Positions 15,831 through 25,302 of a stretch of 64,000 nucleotides of DNA are shown here, piece after piece. How positions within the stretch are numbered: position 1 is the first letter of the stretch; each line of letters opens with the position of its first letter. Made by a program: the position numbers and the translations under genes. The notes under the pieces were generated by a model that had not been told where the DNA came from, made no database searches, and worked only from the letters and a program-made list of their open reading frames with translations. The stretch comes from CAG-390 sp964590755 (GTDB taxonomy: Bacteria > Bacillota > Clostridia > Oscillospirales > CAG-272). The DNA lies in contig CAZPYK010000003.1 in NCBI GenBank assembly GCA_964590755.1, positions 4,178 through 68,177 of the forward strand, in the 5' to 3' direction.

Positions 15831-18665
15831 ATGCCTGATTACATTAAAATAAAGGGCGCGCGCGTCCACAATTTGAAAAATATTGATCTTACCATACCCA
15901 GAGATAAGCTCGTTGTGTTTACCGGACTCTCGGGCTCGGGTAAATCATCTCTTGCTTTTGACACGATATATGCCGAGGGACACCGCAGATTCGTGGAGTC
16001 GCTGTCCTCTTATGCGCGGCAGTTCTTGGGTCAGCTTGATAAGCCGGATATCGATTCGATAGAGGGGCTCTCGCCCGCGATATCAATAGATCAGAAAACG
16101 ACATCCAAGAACCCGCGCTCGACCGTGGGAACGGTCACCGAGATATACGATTACCTCAGATTGCTTTATGCGAGAGTCGGGGTGACGCATTGCCCGGTGT
16201 GCGGAAAGGTGATATCGCGCCAGACCGTTGACCAGATAATAGACAAGATAATGACGCTTCCCGAGGGCACGCGCTTTTTGGTGCTTGCTCCGATCGTGAG
16301 AGCGAAAAAGGGAAGGCATGAAAAGATATTTGCCGATGCGCGTCGCTCGGGATATACGCGAGTTCGCGTTGACGGAAATATGTATGAGCTTGACGAGAAG
16401 ATAACACTTGATAAAAACATTCGTCACAGCATTGAGGTCGTGGTGGACAGGCTGGTCATGCGCGCCGATATAAGGTCGCGACTTGCCGATTCGGTCGAGA
16501 CCGCATTGGCGCTTGCCGAGAAGCGAATGACCGTGGTCACCGTGCCGCGCGAGGAGGATGAGCAGCCCCGGGAACTTGAATTTTCGCAGACATATGCGTG
16601 CGACGAGCACGGCATATCCTTCGGTGAGCTTGAGCCGCGTATGTTTTCCTTCAATAATCCGGCGGGCGCATGTCCCGCTTGTGCGGGACTCGGAATGACG
16701 CGGCGCGTTTCGGTCGACAGGGTCATTCCCGACCGTTCGCTTTCGCTCTCCGGAGGGGCGATAGCCGTAAACGGGTTTAAAACTTTGGAGGAGGAGAGTT
16801 GGAACGGCCCGCTCTTCGCCGCAGTTGCGGAAAAATACGGCTTTACACTCGATACGCCGCTGGATAAGCTGACAAAGGAGCAATTCAATATTCTGCTTTA
16901 CGGCTCGGGCAACGAAAAATACGAGGTCACACGTTATTTCGGCCACGAGGCGCATCATAAGTCATATACCTTTGACGGCATCATGACTATGATAGAGCAG
17001 AGAATGGAATACGGCATGAGCGCCGAATATTACGAGCAATTCATAGAGGAGATCCCCTGCGAGGTCTGCCACGGCAGACGACTCAATCCTATGTCGCTTG
17101 CGGTCACGGTCGGAGGCTTGGCGATCGACGAATTTTGCGATCTTTCGGTCGATCGTGCGCTTGAATACATCTCGTCCACCGAACTTGAGTTGACCGACAC
17201 CGAAAAAGAGATAGTCAAGGAGGTCATAAAGGAGATACGTGCGCGTCTGGAGTTTTTGAGAAGCGTGGGACTCGGATACCTGACGCTGTCTCGGCGTGCG
17301 GGAACGCTTTCGGGCGGGGAGGCACAGCGTATAAGGCTTGCCACTCAGATCGGTTCGTCGCTGGTCGGAGTGCTTTACGTGCTTGATGAGCCCAGCATCG
17401 GACTTCACCAGCGTGACAACGATCTGCTGATCGCCACATTGAAGCAACTGCGCGACCTCGGAAATACCGTCATCGTGGTAGAACACGATGAGGACATGAT
17501 GCGCAGATCCGATTATATAGTGGATATCGGTCCGGGTGCGGGGGTGCACGGCGGTAATGTTGTTGCCGCGGGAACGCCGGAAGAAGTGGCTGCCAACGAG
17601 GCTTCGCTGACGGGAGCGTATCTTTCGGGCAGAAAGCAGATACCGGTGCCGTCCGAGCGTCGCGCGGGCAGCGGACATTTCTTAAAGATAAAAGGGGCGC
17701 GAGAGCACAACCTTAAAAATATTGATGTTGACATTCCGCTTGGGTGCTTCGTATGTGTCACGGGGGTATCCGGTTCGGGCAAATCCTCGCTTGTGAACGG
17801 AATAATCAACCCTACGCTTCTTTCCGCTCTCAACGGAGCTCGCCGACGTCCCGGCAATTGCGACGGGGTGGAGGGAGTCGAATACCTCGATAAGGTCATT
17901 GATATAGACCAAAGTCCGATAGGAAGAACGCCTCGCTCGAATCCCGCCACCTATACCGGACTGTTTAACGACATAAGAGAGCTTTTTGCGCAGACGCGAG
18001 ATGCCAACGTTCGCGGCTATAAGGCGGGAAGGTTTTCGTTCAATGTCAAGGGCGGCAGATGCGAGGCGTGTCAAGGTGACGGTGTGCGTAAGATAGAAAT
18101 GCATTTTTTGCCGGATGTATATGTTACGTGCGATGTGTGTCACGGAAAAAGATACAATCATGACACACTGGAGGTCAGATATAACGGAAAAAATATATAC
18201 GAGGTCCTTGAGATGACCGCCGAGGAGGGCGTTATATTCTTTGACGGATTGCCCAAGCTGCGTCGCAGACTTCAAACACTGTGCGACGTCGGCCTCGGAT
18301 ATATAAAGATAGGTCAGGCATCTACCACCATATCCGGCGGCGAGGCGCAGAGAGTCAAGCTTGCCACCGAGCTTTCCCGCCGCGGCACGGGGCGCACGAT
18401 GTATATTCTCGACGAGCCGACAACGGGGCTTCACACCGATGATGTGGCAAAACTGCTCACGGTGCTTCAACGGTTCGTTGATGCGGGGAACACCGTGCTC
18501 GTCATAGAGCACAATATGGAAGTGATAAAGTCTGCCGATTATATCATCGATCTCGGACCCGAGGGCGGTGACGGCGGCGGAACGCTCGTTGCGTGCGGTA
18601 CTCCGGAGGATATCGCGGCATGCGAGAACTCCTACACCGGGAAATATTTGAGGGCGTATCTGTAA
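15831..18665 (+). CDS. uvrA: UvrABC system protein A
   Basis: A 944-residue ABC-type ATPase that finds DNA lesions and loads UvrB. It has both nucleotide-binding domains, each with Walker A (GLSGSGKSSLAF near residue 35; GVSGSGKSSLVN near 645) and an LSGGEAQR or ISGGEAQR signature. The zinc-finger cysteine pairs CPVC, CPAC, CEVC, CEAC and CDVC are present. AAGGA lies 8 nt before the ATG. It is 71 bp downstream of uvrB, and a strong hairpin follows its stop. Confidence 0.98.
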   Translation: MPDYIKIKGARVHNLKNIDLTIPRDKLVVFTGLSGSGKSSLAFDTIYAEGHRRFVESLSSYARQFLGQLDKPDIDSIEGLSPAISIDQKTTSKNPRSTVGTVTEIYDYLRLLYARVGVTHCPVCGKVISRQTVDQIIDKIMTLPEGTRFLVLAPIVRAKKGRHEKIFADARRSGYTRVRVDGNMYELDEKITLDKNIRHSIEVVVDRLVMRADIRSRLADSVETALALAEKRMTVVTVPREEDEQPRELEFSQTYACDEHGISFGELEPRMFSFNNPAGACPACAGLGMTRRVSVDRVIPDRSLSLSGGAIAVNGFKTLEEESWNGPLFAAVAEKYGFTLDTPLDKLTKEQFNILLYGSGNEKYEVTRYFGHEAHHKSYTFDGIMTMIEQRMEYGMSAEYYEQFIEEIPCEVCHGRRLNPMSLAVTVGGLAIDEFCDLSVDRALEYISSTELELTDTEKEIVKEVIKEIRARLEFLRSVGLGYLTLSRRAGTLSGGEAQRIRLATQIGSSLVGVLYVLDEPSIGLHQRDNDLLIATLKQLRDLGNTVIVVEHDEDMMRRSDYIVDIGPGAGVHGGNVVAAGTPEEVAANEASLTGAYLSGRKQIPVPSERRAGSGHFLKIKGAREHNLKNIDVDIPLGCFVCVTGVSGSGKSSLVNGIINPTLLSALNGARRRPGNCDGVEGVEYLDKVIDIDQSPIGRTPRSNPATYTGLFNDIRELFAQTRDANVRGYKAGRFSFNVKGGRCEACQGDGVRKIEMHFLPDVYVTCDVCHGKRYNHDTLEVRYNGKNIYEVLEMTAEEGVIFFDGLPKLRRRLQTLCDVGLGYIKIGQASTTISGGEAQRVKLATELSRRGTGRTMYILDEPTTGLHTDDVAKLLTVLQRFVDAGNTVLVIEHNMEVIKSADYIIDLGPEGGDGGGTLVACGTPEDIAACENSYTGKYLRAYL

Positions 18666-18689
18666 GACACCAAGTTCATGAAATGACAT

Positions 18690-18738
18690 GCGACCGTGAC
18701 ATCGGTCATAACGCGACCGATGTCACGGTCGCGTTGTA
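18690..18738 (+). terminator. Terminator after uvrA
   Basis: Perfect 18-bp stem starting GCGACCGTGACATCGGTC, 7-nt loop, then GTTGTATTTTT. The 325-bp gap 18666-18990 holds this terminator and the hrcA promoter/CIRCE region. Confidence 0.85.
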
Positions 18739-18887
18739 TTTTTCGATTTGCGGCGCATCCTTGAGATTGTCGTGCGCCGAAATTGTCACAAAAAAACGGC
18801 AAGTGCCAAAATTCACAATTTGTTAACAAAAATGAAACTCCAAAAGCACAAACAGAAGCCGTTTTCGTGGTATATTATAAGCGTTGG

Positions 18888-18914
18888 TTAGCACTGAACT
18901 ATTGCGAGTGCTAA
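18888..18914 (+). promoter_or_regulatory. CIRCE operator (HrcA binding site)
   Basis: TTAGCACTG-N9-GAGTGCTAA. It matches the CIRCE consensus TTAGCACTC-N9-GAGTGCTAA except for the last base of the left arm. A TATATTATAA -10-like stretch lies just upstream at 18871. Position and sequence indicate heat-inducible repression of hrcA-grpE-dnaK-dnaJ by HrcA. No second copy is seen before dnaK. Confidence 0.93.
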
Positions 18915-18990
18915 AAAGTCTGCTCGGACGTAGAACTTGAATGGCACGGCTTTCAAATGACCGGCTTGCCGAGAAAGGGAGGTGCGCAAA

Positions 18991-20076
18991 ATGTACGGCG
19001 ACGAATTGAGTATCCGCAAAAAAGCGATACTTAAAGCGGTGGTCGAATCGTATATTGAAAACGGCGATCCCGTAGGGTCGAGATCCTTGCAGCAGCTTCC
19101 GAACATGAGATGCTCCTCGGCAACGATACGAAACGAGATGGCTGAGCTTGAAAGCATGGGTTATCTTGAGCAGCCGCACACCTCTGCGGGGCGGGTACCG
19201 TCTCAGTTGGGTTATCGCTTTTATGTCGATCAGCTGATAGAGCATTACGCCATGACGACCGGTGAGATAGCTCAGATAAGTCAGGTGCTTAAGAGCAAGA
19301 CGAGCGAGGTCGATCAGATATTGCTTGCGGCTTCCCGCCTTGCGTCGGCGCTTACTAATTATACCGGTATCGCCGCAAAGCCGAGGTGTGAATCGGTTAC
19401 GATAACAAGGTTTGAGTCCGCTTTCATTGATGAGTTTAATTTCGTTCTTATAATGATAAGTTCGGTCGGCTCGGTCATATCGAAGCACATACGCCTTAAC
19501 GCGCCGATCGGGCAGGAGAGCGTGCTCAGGCTCACCGGTGCACTCAACGATAATATTTTGGGGCTTTCCGCAAACGAGATAAATCTTCCGGTAATAATGC
19601 GTCTTGAGGCGTCGATGGGAGATGAGGCGCCGCTCATCGGTCCGATAATCAAGACGGTGTATGCCACCATGACCGAGCTGGACGGCGGAGAGTTGAGGCT
19701 TTCGGGCATAAATCATCTTTTGCAATATCAGGATTATGCCGATACCGATGAGCTCAAGGATCTGCTGGGGACGCTTGAACGCAAGGAGGAGATACTTGAT
19801 CTTGTCTCAAGGGAAAAGGACGGAGAGATATCGGTCGTGATCGGTTCGGAATCCCCCGTGAGCGTGATGAACAACTCTTCTCTTGTCTTTAAGCCGATAA
19901 AGCGCGGAGACAAGACGGTGGGAGTCATAGGTGTTCTGGGACCGCTTCGTATGGATTATGCACGTGTGCTTGAAACCATAGAGCGCCTTTGCGGAATGAT
20001 AGGCGAGATGATAGATTCGGATGCTCCGCAGGCTCCGCCGGCGTTGACCGGTGCCGGCGACTCCGAGGTGCGATAG
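18991..20076 (+). CDS. hrcA: Heat-inducible transcription repressor HrcA
   Basis: A 361-residue repressor that binds CIRCE and loses activity when GroEL is titrated by unfolded proteins. The N-terminal winged helix reads LKAVVESYIENGDPVGSRSL and CSSATIRNEMAELESMGYLE, followed by HTSAGRVPSQLGYRFYVD, all typical. A GTG at 18982 lies within the GGGAGG ribosome site, so the ATG at 18991 is the start. It heads hrcA-grpE-dnaK-dnaJ-prmA and is autoregulated through the CIRCE 77 bp upstream. Confidence 0.97.
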   Translation: MYGDELSIRKKAILKAVVESYIENGDPVGSRSLQQLPNMRCSSATIRNEMAELESMGYLEQPHTSAGRVPSQLGYRFYVDQLIEHYAMTTGEIAQISQVLKSKTSEVDQILLAASRLASALTNYTGIAAKPRCESVTITRFESAFIDEFNFVLIMISSVGSVISKHIRLNAPIGQESVLRLTGALNDNILGLSANEINLPVIMRLEASMGDEAPLIGPIIKTVYATMTELDGGELRLSGINHLLQYQDYADTDELKDLLGTLERKEEILDLVSREKDGEISVVIGSESPVSVMNNSSLVFKPIKRGDKTVGVIGVLGPLRMDYARVLETIERLCGMIGEMIDSDAPQAPPALTGAGDSEVR

Positions 20077-20112
20077 CTTGATAAGTTTACTGTGAAAGGA
20101 ATTAACATAGAT

Positions 20113-20742
20113 ATGACGGAAACGGAAAAGAATATCAACACAACAGAAGAAACGGTCAATGACAATGAAAAAGTCGATGAGACACCGAGAAACGCGAACG
20201 AGGCGGAAGCGGAAGCTTGCGAGAATGCCGAATGCGGCGACGAAAAGCTTTCTCACGGCGAAAAGAAAAAAGTTAAAAAGCTGGAGAGCAGAGTAGCCGA
20301 GCTTGAAAAAAAGCTTGAGTCCGCAGAGGCCGCAAAAAAGGCGGACGACGACAGATATCTTCGAATGCTTGCGGAATACGATAACTTCAGACGCCGCGCC
20401 GCAAAGGAAAAAGAAGGAATATACACCGAGGCATATTCGGATGCGATATCGGCGCTGCTGCCGATACTTGACAATCTCGACCGCGCCGTGGGATGCACCG
20501 ATGCCGCGGCTCTTGCCGAAGGGCTGGCTCTGATAATGAAGAGCTTCGGTGAGGCACTTACAAAGCTCGGCGTAGAGGAGATAAAAGCCGCAGGCGAGAC
20601 CTTCGATCCAAACCTTCACAACGCGGTCATGCACATCGAGGATGAGTCCGCGGGAGAGTCCGAGATCGTGGAGGTCTTCCAAAAAGGTTATAAAAAAGGC
20701 GACAAGGTCATCAGACACGCTGTCGTCAAGGTCGCAAACTGA
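20113..20742 (+). CDS. grpE: Nucleotide exchange factor GrpE
   Basis: A 209-residue GrpE that releases ADP from DnaK. A long acidic, low-complexity N-terminus (about 55 residues) precedes the coiled-coil dimer helix (LESRVAELEKKLESAEAAKK) and the C-terminal beta domain (AGETFDPNLHNAVMHIED, KVIRHAVVKV). AAAGGA at 20095 lies 13 nt before the ATG at 20113; an in-frame GTG at 20092 overlaps that site and is unlikely. Confidence 0.96.
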   Translation: MTETEKNINTTEETVNDNEKVDETPRNANEAEAEACENAECGDEKLSHGEKKKVKKLESRVAELEKKLESAEAAKKADDDRYLRMLAEYDNFRRRAAKEKEGIYTEAYSDAISALLPILDNLDRAVGCTDAAALAEGLALIMKSFGEALTKLGVEEIKAAGETFDPNLHNAVMHIEDESAGESEIVEVFQKGYKKGDKVIRHAVVKVAN

Positions 20743-20847
20743 CAAACGCGGTTTTCGATCGAACAACAATAAACAAACAAAAATAATAGCTTCTATAATA
20801 AACCATAATAATTTATACACTGTATTTACAGCAGGAGGATATTAATC

Positions 20848-22680
20848 ATGTCAAAAATAATAGGTATAGACCTCGGTACGACAAATTCATGCGTAGCCGT
20901 TTATGAAGGCGGCGAGCCTACGGTCATTCCCAATCCCGAAGGAGCGCGCACCACTCCGTCTGTTGTTGCTTTCAAAAAGGACGGCGAGCGTCTTGTCGGA
21001 CAGGTGGCAAAGCGCCAGGCTATCACAAACCCCGATCACACCATTGCAAGCATTAAGCGTGAAATGGGAACAAATTATAAGGTAAACATTGACGGCACGA
21101 CATATACACCTCAGGAGATATCCGCCATGGTGCTTCGCAAGATGAAAGCCGACGCCGAGGCATATCTCGGTCAGCCGGTAAATCAAGCAGTTATCACCGT
21201 TCCCGCATATTTTACCGATGCACAGCGCCAGGCGACCAAGGATGCCGGCAAGATAGCCGGACTTGAGGTCCTTCGCATCATCAACGAGCCCACGGCGGCG
21301 GCTCTTGCATACGGAATGGATAAGGAGCAGGACGGCAAGATCATGGTGTTCGACCTCGGCGGCGGAACCTTTGACGTATCTTTGCTTGAAATTTCCGACG
21401 GCGTTTTCGAGGTCCTTGCCACAGCCGGCAACAACCATCTCGGCGGCGATGATTTCGATCAGCGCATCATCAACTGGATGGCAGACAACTTTAAGGCCGA
21501 GCACGGTATAGATGTACGCGGTGACAAGATGGTGCTTCAAAGACTTAAGGAGGCTGCCGAAAAGGCTAAGATAGAGCTCTCCGGCATGACGAGCACCAAC
21601 ATCAACCTGCCCTTCCTTACGGCCACCGCGAGCGGTCCTGTTCACTTTGAGACCACTTTGACTCGTGCGAAGTTCAACGAGCTGACCGCAGATCTTGTTG
21701 ATGCAACAATGCAGCCCACACGTCAGGTGCTTTCCGATGCGGGACTCAAGCCCTCGGATGTAGACAAGGTGCTTCTCGTGGGCGGCTCCACGAGAATTCC
21801 CGCCGTTCAGGAAGCGGTCAAGAAGTTCATGGGCAAGGATCCCTTTAAGGGCATAAACCCCGATGAGTGCGTGGCTATAGGCGCGGCAATTCAGGGCGGT
21901 GTTCTCGGCGGCGACGTAAAGGATCTGCTTCTGCTTGATGTTACGCCTCTCTCCCTCGGTATCGAGACGCTGGGCGGCGTATTCAACCGTATAATCGATC
22001 GCAACACCACGATTCCCGTGAAGAAGAGCCAGGTGTATTCCACGGCCGCCAACAATCAGACATCGGTGGAGATACATGTCCTTCAGGGCGAGCGCGAGAT
22101 GGCGTCCGGCAACACTACGCTCGGCAGATTTACGCTTGACGGTATTCCCGCCGCTCCTCGCGGAGTTCCGCAGATAGAGGTCACCTTCGATATTGACGCA
22201 AACGGTATAGTCAATGTATCCGCAAAGGATCTCGGCACCGGTCGCGAACAGCACATCACCATTACCAGCTCCTCCAACATGAGCAAGGAGGATATCGATC
22301 GCGCGGTCAAGGATGCCGAAAAGTATGCCGAGGATGACAAGAAGCAGAAGGAAGCGGTCGAGACCAGAAACCATGCGGAAAATCTCGTCTTCCAGAGCGA
22401 GCGCTCTCTTGAAGAGATAGGCGACAAGCTTTCCGAGGATGACAAGGCGGATGTGCGCGCGGCTCTTGAAACGCTCAAGAACACGCTGAAGGACGGCTCG
22501 GTCGAGCAGATCAAAAATGACACCGAGGCGCTGGAAAAGGCATTCGGTAAGCTTTCGGAAAAGCTTTATTCTCAGGCGGGAGCCGCGGGCGCTGCCGACA
22601 ACGGCGCCGATGCCGGTGCGCAGAGCGACGGCAACGGAACCTACTACAACGCCGATTTTGAGGACAAGAGCGGCAAATAA
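20848..22680 (+). CDS. dnaK: Chaperone protein DnaK (Hsp70)
   Basis: A 610-residue Hsp70. The ATPase domain begins IIGIDLGTTNSCVAVYEGG and contains AYFTDAQRQATKDAGKIAGL and FDLGGGTFDVSLLEI. The substrate domain begins near LLLLDVTPLSLGIET. The C-terminal lid ends in an Ala/Gly/Asp-rich tail. It lacks the ~25-residue insert seen in the ATPase domain of Gram-negative DnaK, as in other Firmicutes. GGAGGA is 9 nt upstream of the ATG. A hairpin follows, before dnaJ. Confidence 0.99.
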   Translation: MSKIIGIDLGTTNSCVAVYEGGEPTVIPNPEGARTTPSVVAFKKDGERLVGQVAKRQAITNPDHTIASIKREMGTNYKVNIDGTTYTPQEISAMVLRKMKADAEAYLGQPVNQAVITVPAYFTDAQRQATKDAGKIAGLEVLRIINEPTAAALAYGMDKEQDGKIMVFDLGGGTFDVSLLEISDGVFEVLATAGNNHLGGDDFDQRIINWMADNFKAEHGIDVRGDKMVLQRLKEAAEKAKIELSGMTSTNINLPFLTATASGPVHFETTLTRAKFNELTADLVDATMQPTRQVLSDAGLKPSDVDKVLLVGGSTRIPAVQEAVKKFMGKDPFKGINPDECVAIGAAIQGGVLGGDVKDLLLLDVTPLSLGIETLGGVFNRIIDRNTTIPVKKSQVYSTAANNQTSVEIHVLQGEREMASGNTTLGRFTLDGIPAAPRGVPQIEVTFDIDANGIVNVSAKDLGTGREQHITITSSSNMSKEDIDRAVKDAEKYAEDDKKQKEAVETRNHAENLVFQSERSLEEIGDKLSEDDKADVRAALETLKNTLKDGSVEQIKNDTEALEKAFGKLSEKLYSQAGAAGAADNGADAGAQSDGNGTYYNADFEDKSGK

Positions 22681-22700
22681 GCGAATTACGGATAAAGACC

Positions 22701-22745
22701 TTCGGGGGCTGTGGCATTTTGCGGCAGTCCCCCGAAAGCGGTTTT
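22701..22745 (+). terminator. Possible attenuating terminator between dnaK and dnaJ
   Basis: TTCGGGGG (22701-22708) pairs with CCCCCGAA (22729-22736), with an imperfect inner extension, followed by GCGGTTTTT. It may lower dnaJ and prmA expression relative to dnaK. Confidence 0.5.
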
Positions 22746-22784
22746 TAAAAAAGTTGATTTTATGGAATTTCAAGGTGCTGACAC

Positions 22785-23966
22785 ATGGCAGAGAACAAAA
22801 GAGATTACTATGAGGTGCTGGGTATCGAGCGCGGCGCCGATGACGATACGATAAAAAAAGCATATCGCAAGATGGCGAAGCAATATCACCCGGATCTTCA
22901 TCCGGGAGATAAGGATGCCGAGGCGAAATTCAAGGAGGTCAACGAGGCATATGCCGTGCTTTCGGATGCCGACAAGCGTGCGGCGTATGACAGATACGGC
23001 CATGCGGCGTTTGACGGCAGTATGGGTGGCGGCGGAGGCTTCTCCGGGGGCTTTTCTGCCGATTTCGGCGACATTGGGGATATTTTTTCTTCATTTTTCG
23101 GCGGCGGATTCGGAGGTGGCTATTCGGGTCAGCGCAGAAACGGTCCGATAAGAGGAGACGATATCGGAGTTCGCATTACGATAGATTTTGAGGAGGCTGT
23201 ATTCGGTGTCAAGAAGGACGTGAGCTTCAAGCGCGTGACAAAATGCTCCGAATGCGGCGGCAGCGGTGCCAAAAAGGGAACATCCGCCGAGACCTGCTCT
23301 GCCTGTAACGGTACCGGACAGCGCCGTGTTACACAGAGGCTGGGGGGAATGCAGTTCCAATCCACCGTGACCTGTGAGAGCTGTCACGGAACCGGAAGGG
23401 TCATAAAGGATCCTTGCCGCTCCTGCGGAGGCAGTGGCTTTACGACTGTTCCGAAAACCATTGCCGTGTCTATACCCGCCGGTATCAACGACGGTGAGCG
23501 AATCGCCCTGCGCGGTCAGGGAAATGACGGCAAAAACGGCGGTTCGGCGGGCGATCTTATAATTGAGGTCCGCGTCAGACAGCACAATATCTTCGAGCGT
23601 GACGGCGTTACGCTTTACTGCGATGTCCCGGTGACCGTTGCGGAGGCGACTCTGGGGGCGGAGATAGAGGTCCCGACTCTTGAGGGAGTGCGCAAATACA
23701 AGATCCCCGAGGGGACGCAGCCCGGAACGCGGTTCACACTCAGCAGATGCGGCGTGCCTTATGTCAACAATTCCTCTCGCAGGGGAGACTTGATCTTCAC
23801 CGTGAACATCGAAATACCGCGCGGACTTAACGAAAAGCAAAAGAATGCCATGCGCGCTTTTGCGGACAGCTGCGGTGAATCGAATTACCCCAAGCGTCTG
23901 CGGCTTATCGACAGATTGAAGAATCTCAGAGACAGCAGAGAAAACAAAGAAAACAAAGATAAATGA
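22785..23966 (+). CDS. dnaJ: Chaperone protein DnaJ (type I Hsp40)
   Basis: A 393-residue co-chaperone that stimulates DnaK ATP hydrolysis. J domain at residues 1-70 with HPD (KQYHPDLHPGDK), then a Gly/Phe-rich stretch (GGGGFSGGFS), and four CxxCxGxG-type zinc repeats: CSECGGSG, CSACNGTG, CESCHGTG and CRSCGGSG. The C-terminal substrate-binding domains complete the normal type I layout. AAGGTG precedes the ATG by about 8 nt. Confidence 0.98.
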   Translation: MAENKRDYYEVLGIERGADDDTIKKAYRKMAKQYHPDLHPGDKDAEAKFKEVNEAYAVLSDADKRAAYDRYGHAAFDGSMGGGGGFSGGFSADFGDIGDIFSSFFGGGFGGGYSGQRRNGPIRGDDIGVRITIDFEEAVFGVKKDVSFKRVTKCSECGGSGAKKGTSAETCSACNGTGQRRVTQRLGGMQFQSTVTCESCHGTGRVIKDPCRSCGGSGFTTVPKTIAVSIPAGINDGERIALRGQGNDGKNGGSAGDLIIEVRVRQHNIFERDGVTLYCDVPVTVAEATLGAEIEVPTLEGVRKYKIPEGTQPGTRFTLSRCGVPYVNNSSRRGDLIFTVNIEIPRGLNEKQKNAMRAFADSCGESNYPKRLRLIDRLKNLRDSRENKENKDK

Positions 23967-23979
23967 TCGGAGCTCACAC

Positions 23980-24903
23980 ATGAGTTATGAGTATTCCAAC
24001 TGGACAGAGATCAAGCTGACGGTCAAGACCGTATGCCTTGATAACGCAATTGCCATAATGAGCGCCGTCGATCCCGGTCTGATGATAGAGGATTACAGCG
24101 ATTTTGATCTGAAAAGCGTTTACGGCGATCTGGTGGACGAAAGAATACTTTCCGCGGACAAGACCATGGCGTCCGTGTCGGTATTTCTGCCCGAGGGCGG
24201 AGATCTTGACGGTACGCTGAGTTTTATACGCGAAAGGCTTGCGGCAACTTCCATCGAGGGCGTTATATCCACCTCGGGTGTCAAGGAAGAGGATTTTGCC
24301 AATGCATGGCGGCAGTATTACAAGCCTCTGCATATCGGTCGTATAGTTATCGTGCCGAAGTGGGAGAACTATGAGCCTCGTGATGGCGAGATAATTATCG
24401 GAATGGATCCGGGCATGGCGTTCGGAACCGGTTCGCACGAGACCACAAGGCTGGTGATAGGGCTTTTGGAAGAGACCGTAAAGCCCGGCGACAATGTGCT
24501 TGATGTCGGTACGGGCAGCGGAATACTTGCCGTTTGCGCGTCAAAGCTCGGCGCCGCACATTGTCGGGCGTATGATATAGACCCGGTGGCGATCGAGGTG
24601 GCGGCGGAAAATGCCGCCGAAAACGGTTGCGAAAACATAGAGGTCGGACGTTCGGATCTTTTGGCGGGCGTTGCCGCGGGTCAATACGATGTGGTATGTG
24701 CCAATATAGTTGCGGATATCATCATTCGCATGGCGCCGGACATCGGACGCTTTATGCATGACAGGTCGACGCTCTTGGCATCCGGCATCATAAACGAGCG
24801 CGCCGCGGATGTCATTGAGGCGCTTGAGGGCAACGGTTTGTATGTCGCTCGCGCGCTTGAGGACAACGGCTGGACGGCACTTGCGGTGAAAAAACTTATT
24901 TAA
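23980..24903 (+). CDS. prmA: Ribosomal protein L11 methyltransferase
   Basis: A 307-residue SAM-dependent enzyme that trimethylates ribosomal protein L11. The SAM-binding motif is NVLDVGTGSGILAVCASKLG, preceded by PGMAFGTGSHETTRLV and followed by CANIVADIIIRMAPD. It begins 13 bp after dnaJ, a common arrangement in Firmicutes. The usual next gene, rsmE, is absent. A fragment resembling the MITE at 36786 begins at its stop codon. Confidence 0.95.
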   Translation: MSYEYSNWTEIKLTVKTVCLDNAIAIMSAVDPGLMIEDYSDFDLKSVYGDLVDERILSADKTMASVSVFLPEGGDLDGTLSFIRERLAATSIEGVISTSGVKEEDFANAWRQYYKPLHIGRIVIVPKWENYEPRDGEIIIGMDPGMAFGTGSHETTRLVIGLLEETVKPGDNVLDVGTGSGILAVCASKLGAAHCRAYDIDPVAIEVAAENAAENGCENIEVGRSDLLAGVAAGQYDVVCANIVADIIIRMAPDIGRFMHDRSTLLASGIINERAADVIEALEGNGLYVARALEDNGWTALAVKKLI

Positions 24904-24925
24904 GTTCATTCTACGCAAAGGAAAT
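24903..24925. repeat. Possible remnant of MITE-like element
   Basis: A 23-bp stretch starting at the last base of the prmA stop matches the interior of the element at 36866-36888 at 20 of 23 positions. CCTTAAG follows at 24927. It is short, so chance similarity cannot be excluded. Confidence 0.35.
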
Positions 24926-24985
24926 GCCTTAAGGGAGTTTGCGATGATCTTGCGTATGCAGACCGTACGCGTAAGCTTTTTCTCG

Positions 24986-25023
24986 TTGGGGGCTTGTCTC
25001 ACGTTGATGAGACAAGCCCCCAA
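24986..25023 (+). terminator. Terminator after the heat-shock operon
   Basis: Perfect 16-bp stem starting TTGGGGGCTTGTCTCA with a 6-nt loop (CGTTGA), but no long U tract. The gap 24904-25302 otherwise holds an A/T-rich stretch with the hydrogenase promoter. Confidence 0.7.
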
Positions 25024-25189
25024 ACGCGTTTGTCCGCATCCGATCGTTAACGCGTGTCTTTCGTCTCATCACTGTCGGCTTTTAACGCGTCAAGAAGACC
25101 GCCGGGCAAACCGCAAGCCGTTGATTTTTTAAAAAAATGAAATGTTTTTTCGCATAATATATAATAAAATCACGATAAACTATAGACTT

Positions 25190-25219
25190 TTGACGTTTTT
25201 TATTGTATAATAATATAGT
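25190..25219 (+). promoter_or_regulatory. Possible promoter of the hydrogenase operon
   Basis: TTGACG (25190-25195) and TATAGT (25214-25219), 18-bp spacer, in an A/T-rich stretch with several alternative TATAAT-like hexamers. The exact -10 is uncertain. Confidence 0.45.
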
Positions 25220-25302
25220 ATAATTGCCATTGCGGCGTACCCGCGCCGTCAAGGCAGAGTACTTTGAAATATGTACTATATAATTTAAGGGGGAAAACAA
25301 GC

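Noticed and set aside
18666..18990. tRNA or small RNA gene between uvrA and hrcA
   Set aside because: The region is explained by the uvrA terminator and the hrcA promoter with CIRCE; no cloverleaf was recognised.
20887..22863. A 658-codon open frame opposite dnaK, and similar long antisense frames opposite htrA (12323-13603), uvrA, rhaA and hydA (28409-29464)
   Set aside because: They follow codon bias of the real genes on the other strand, have no ribosome sites and encode no recognisable motifs.
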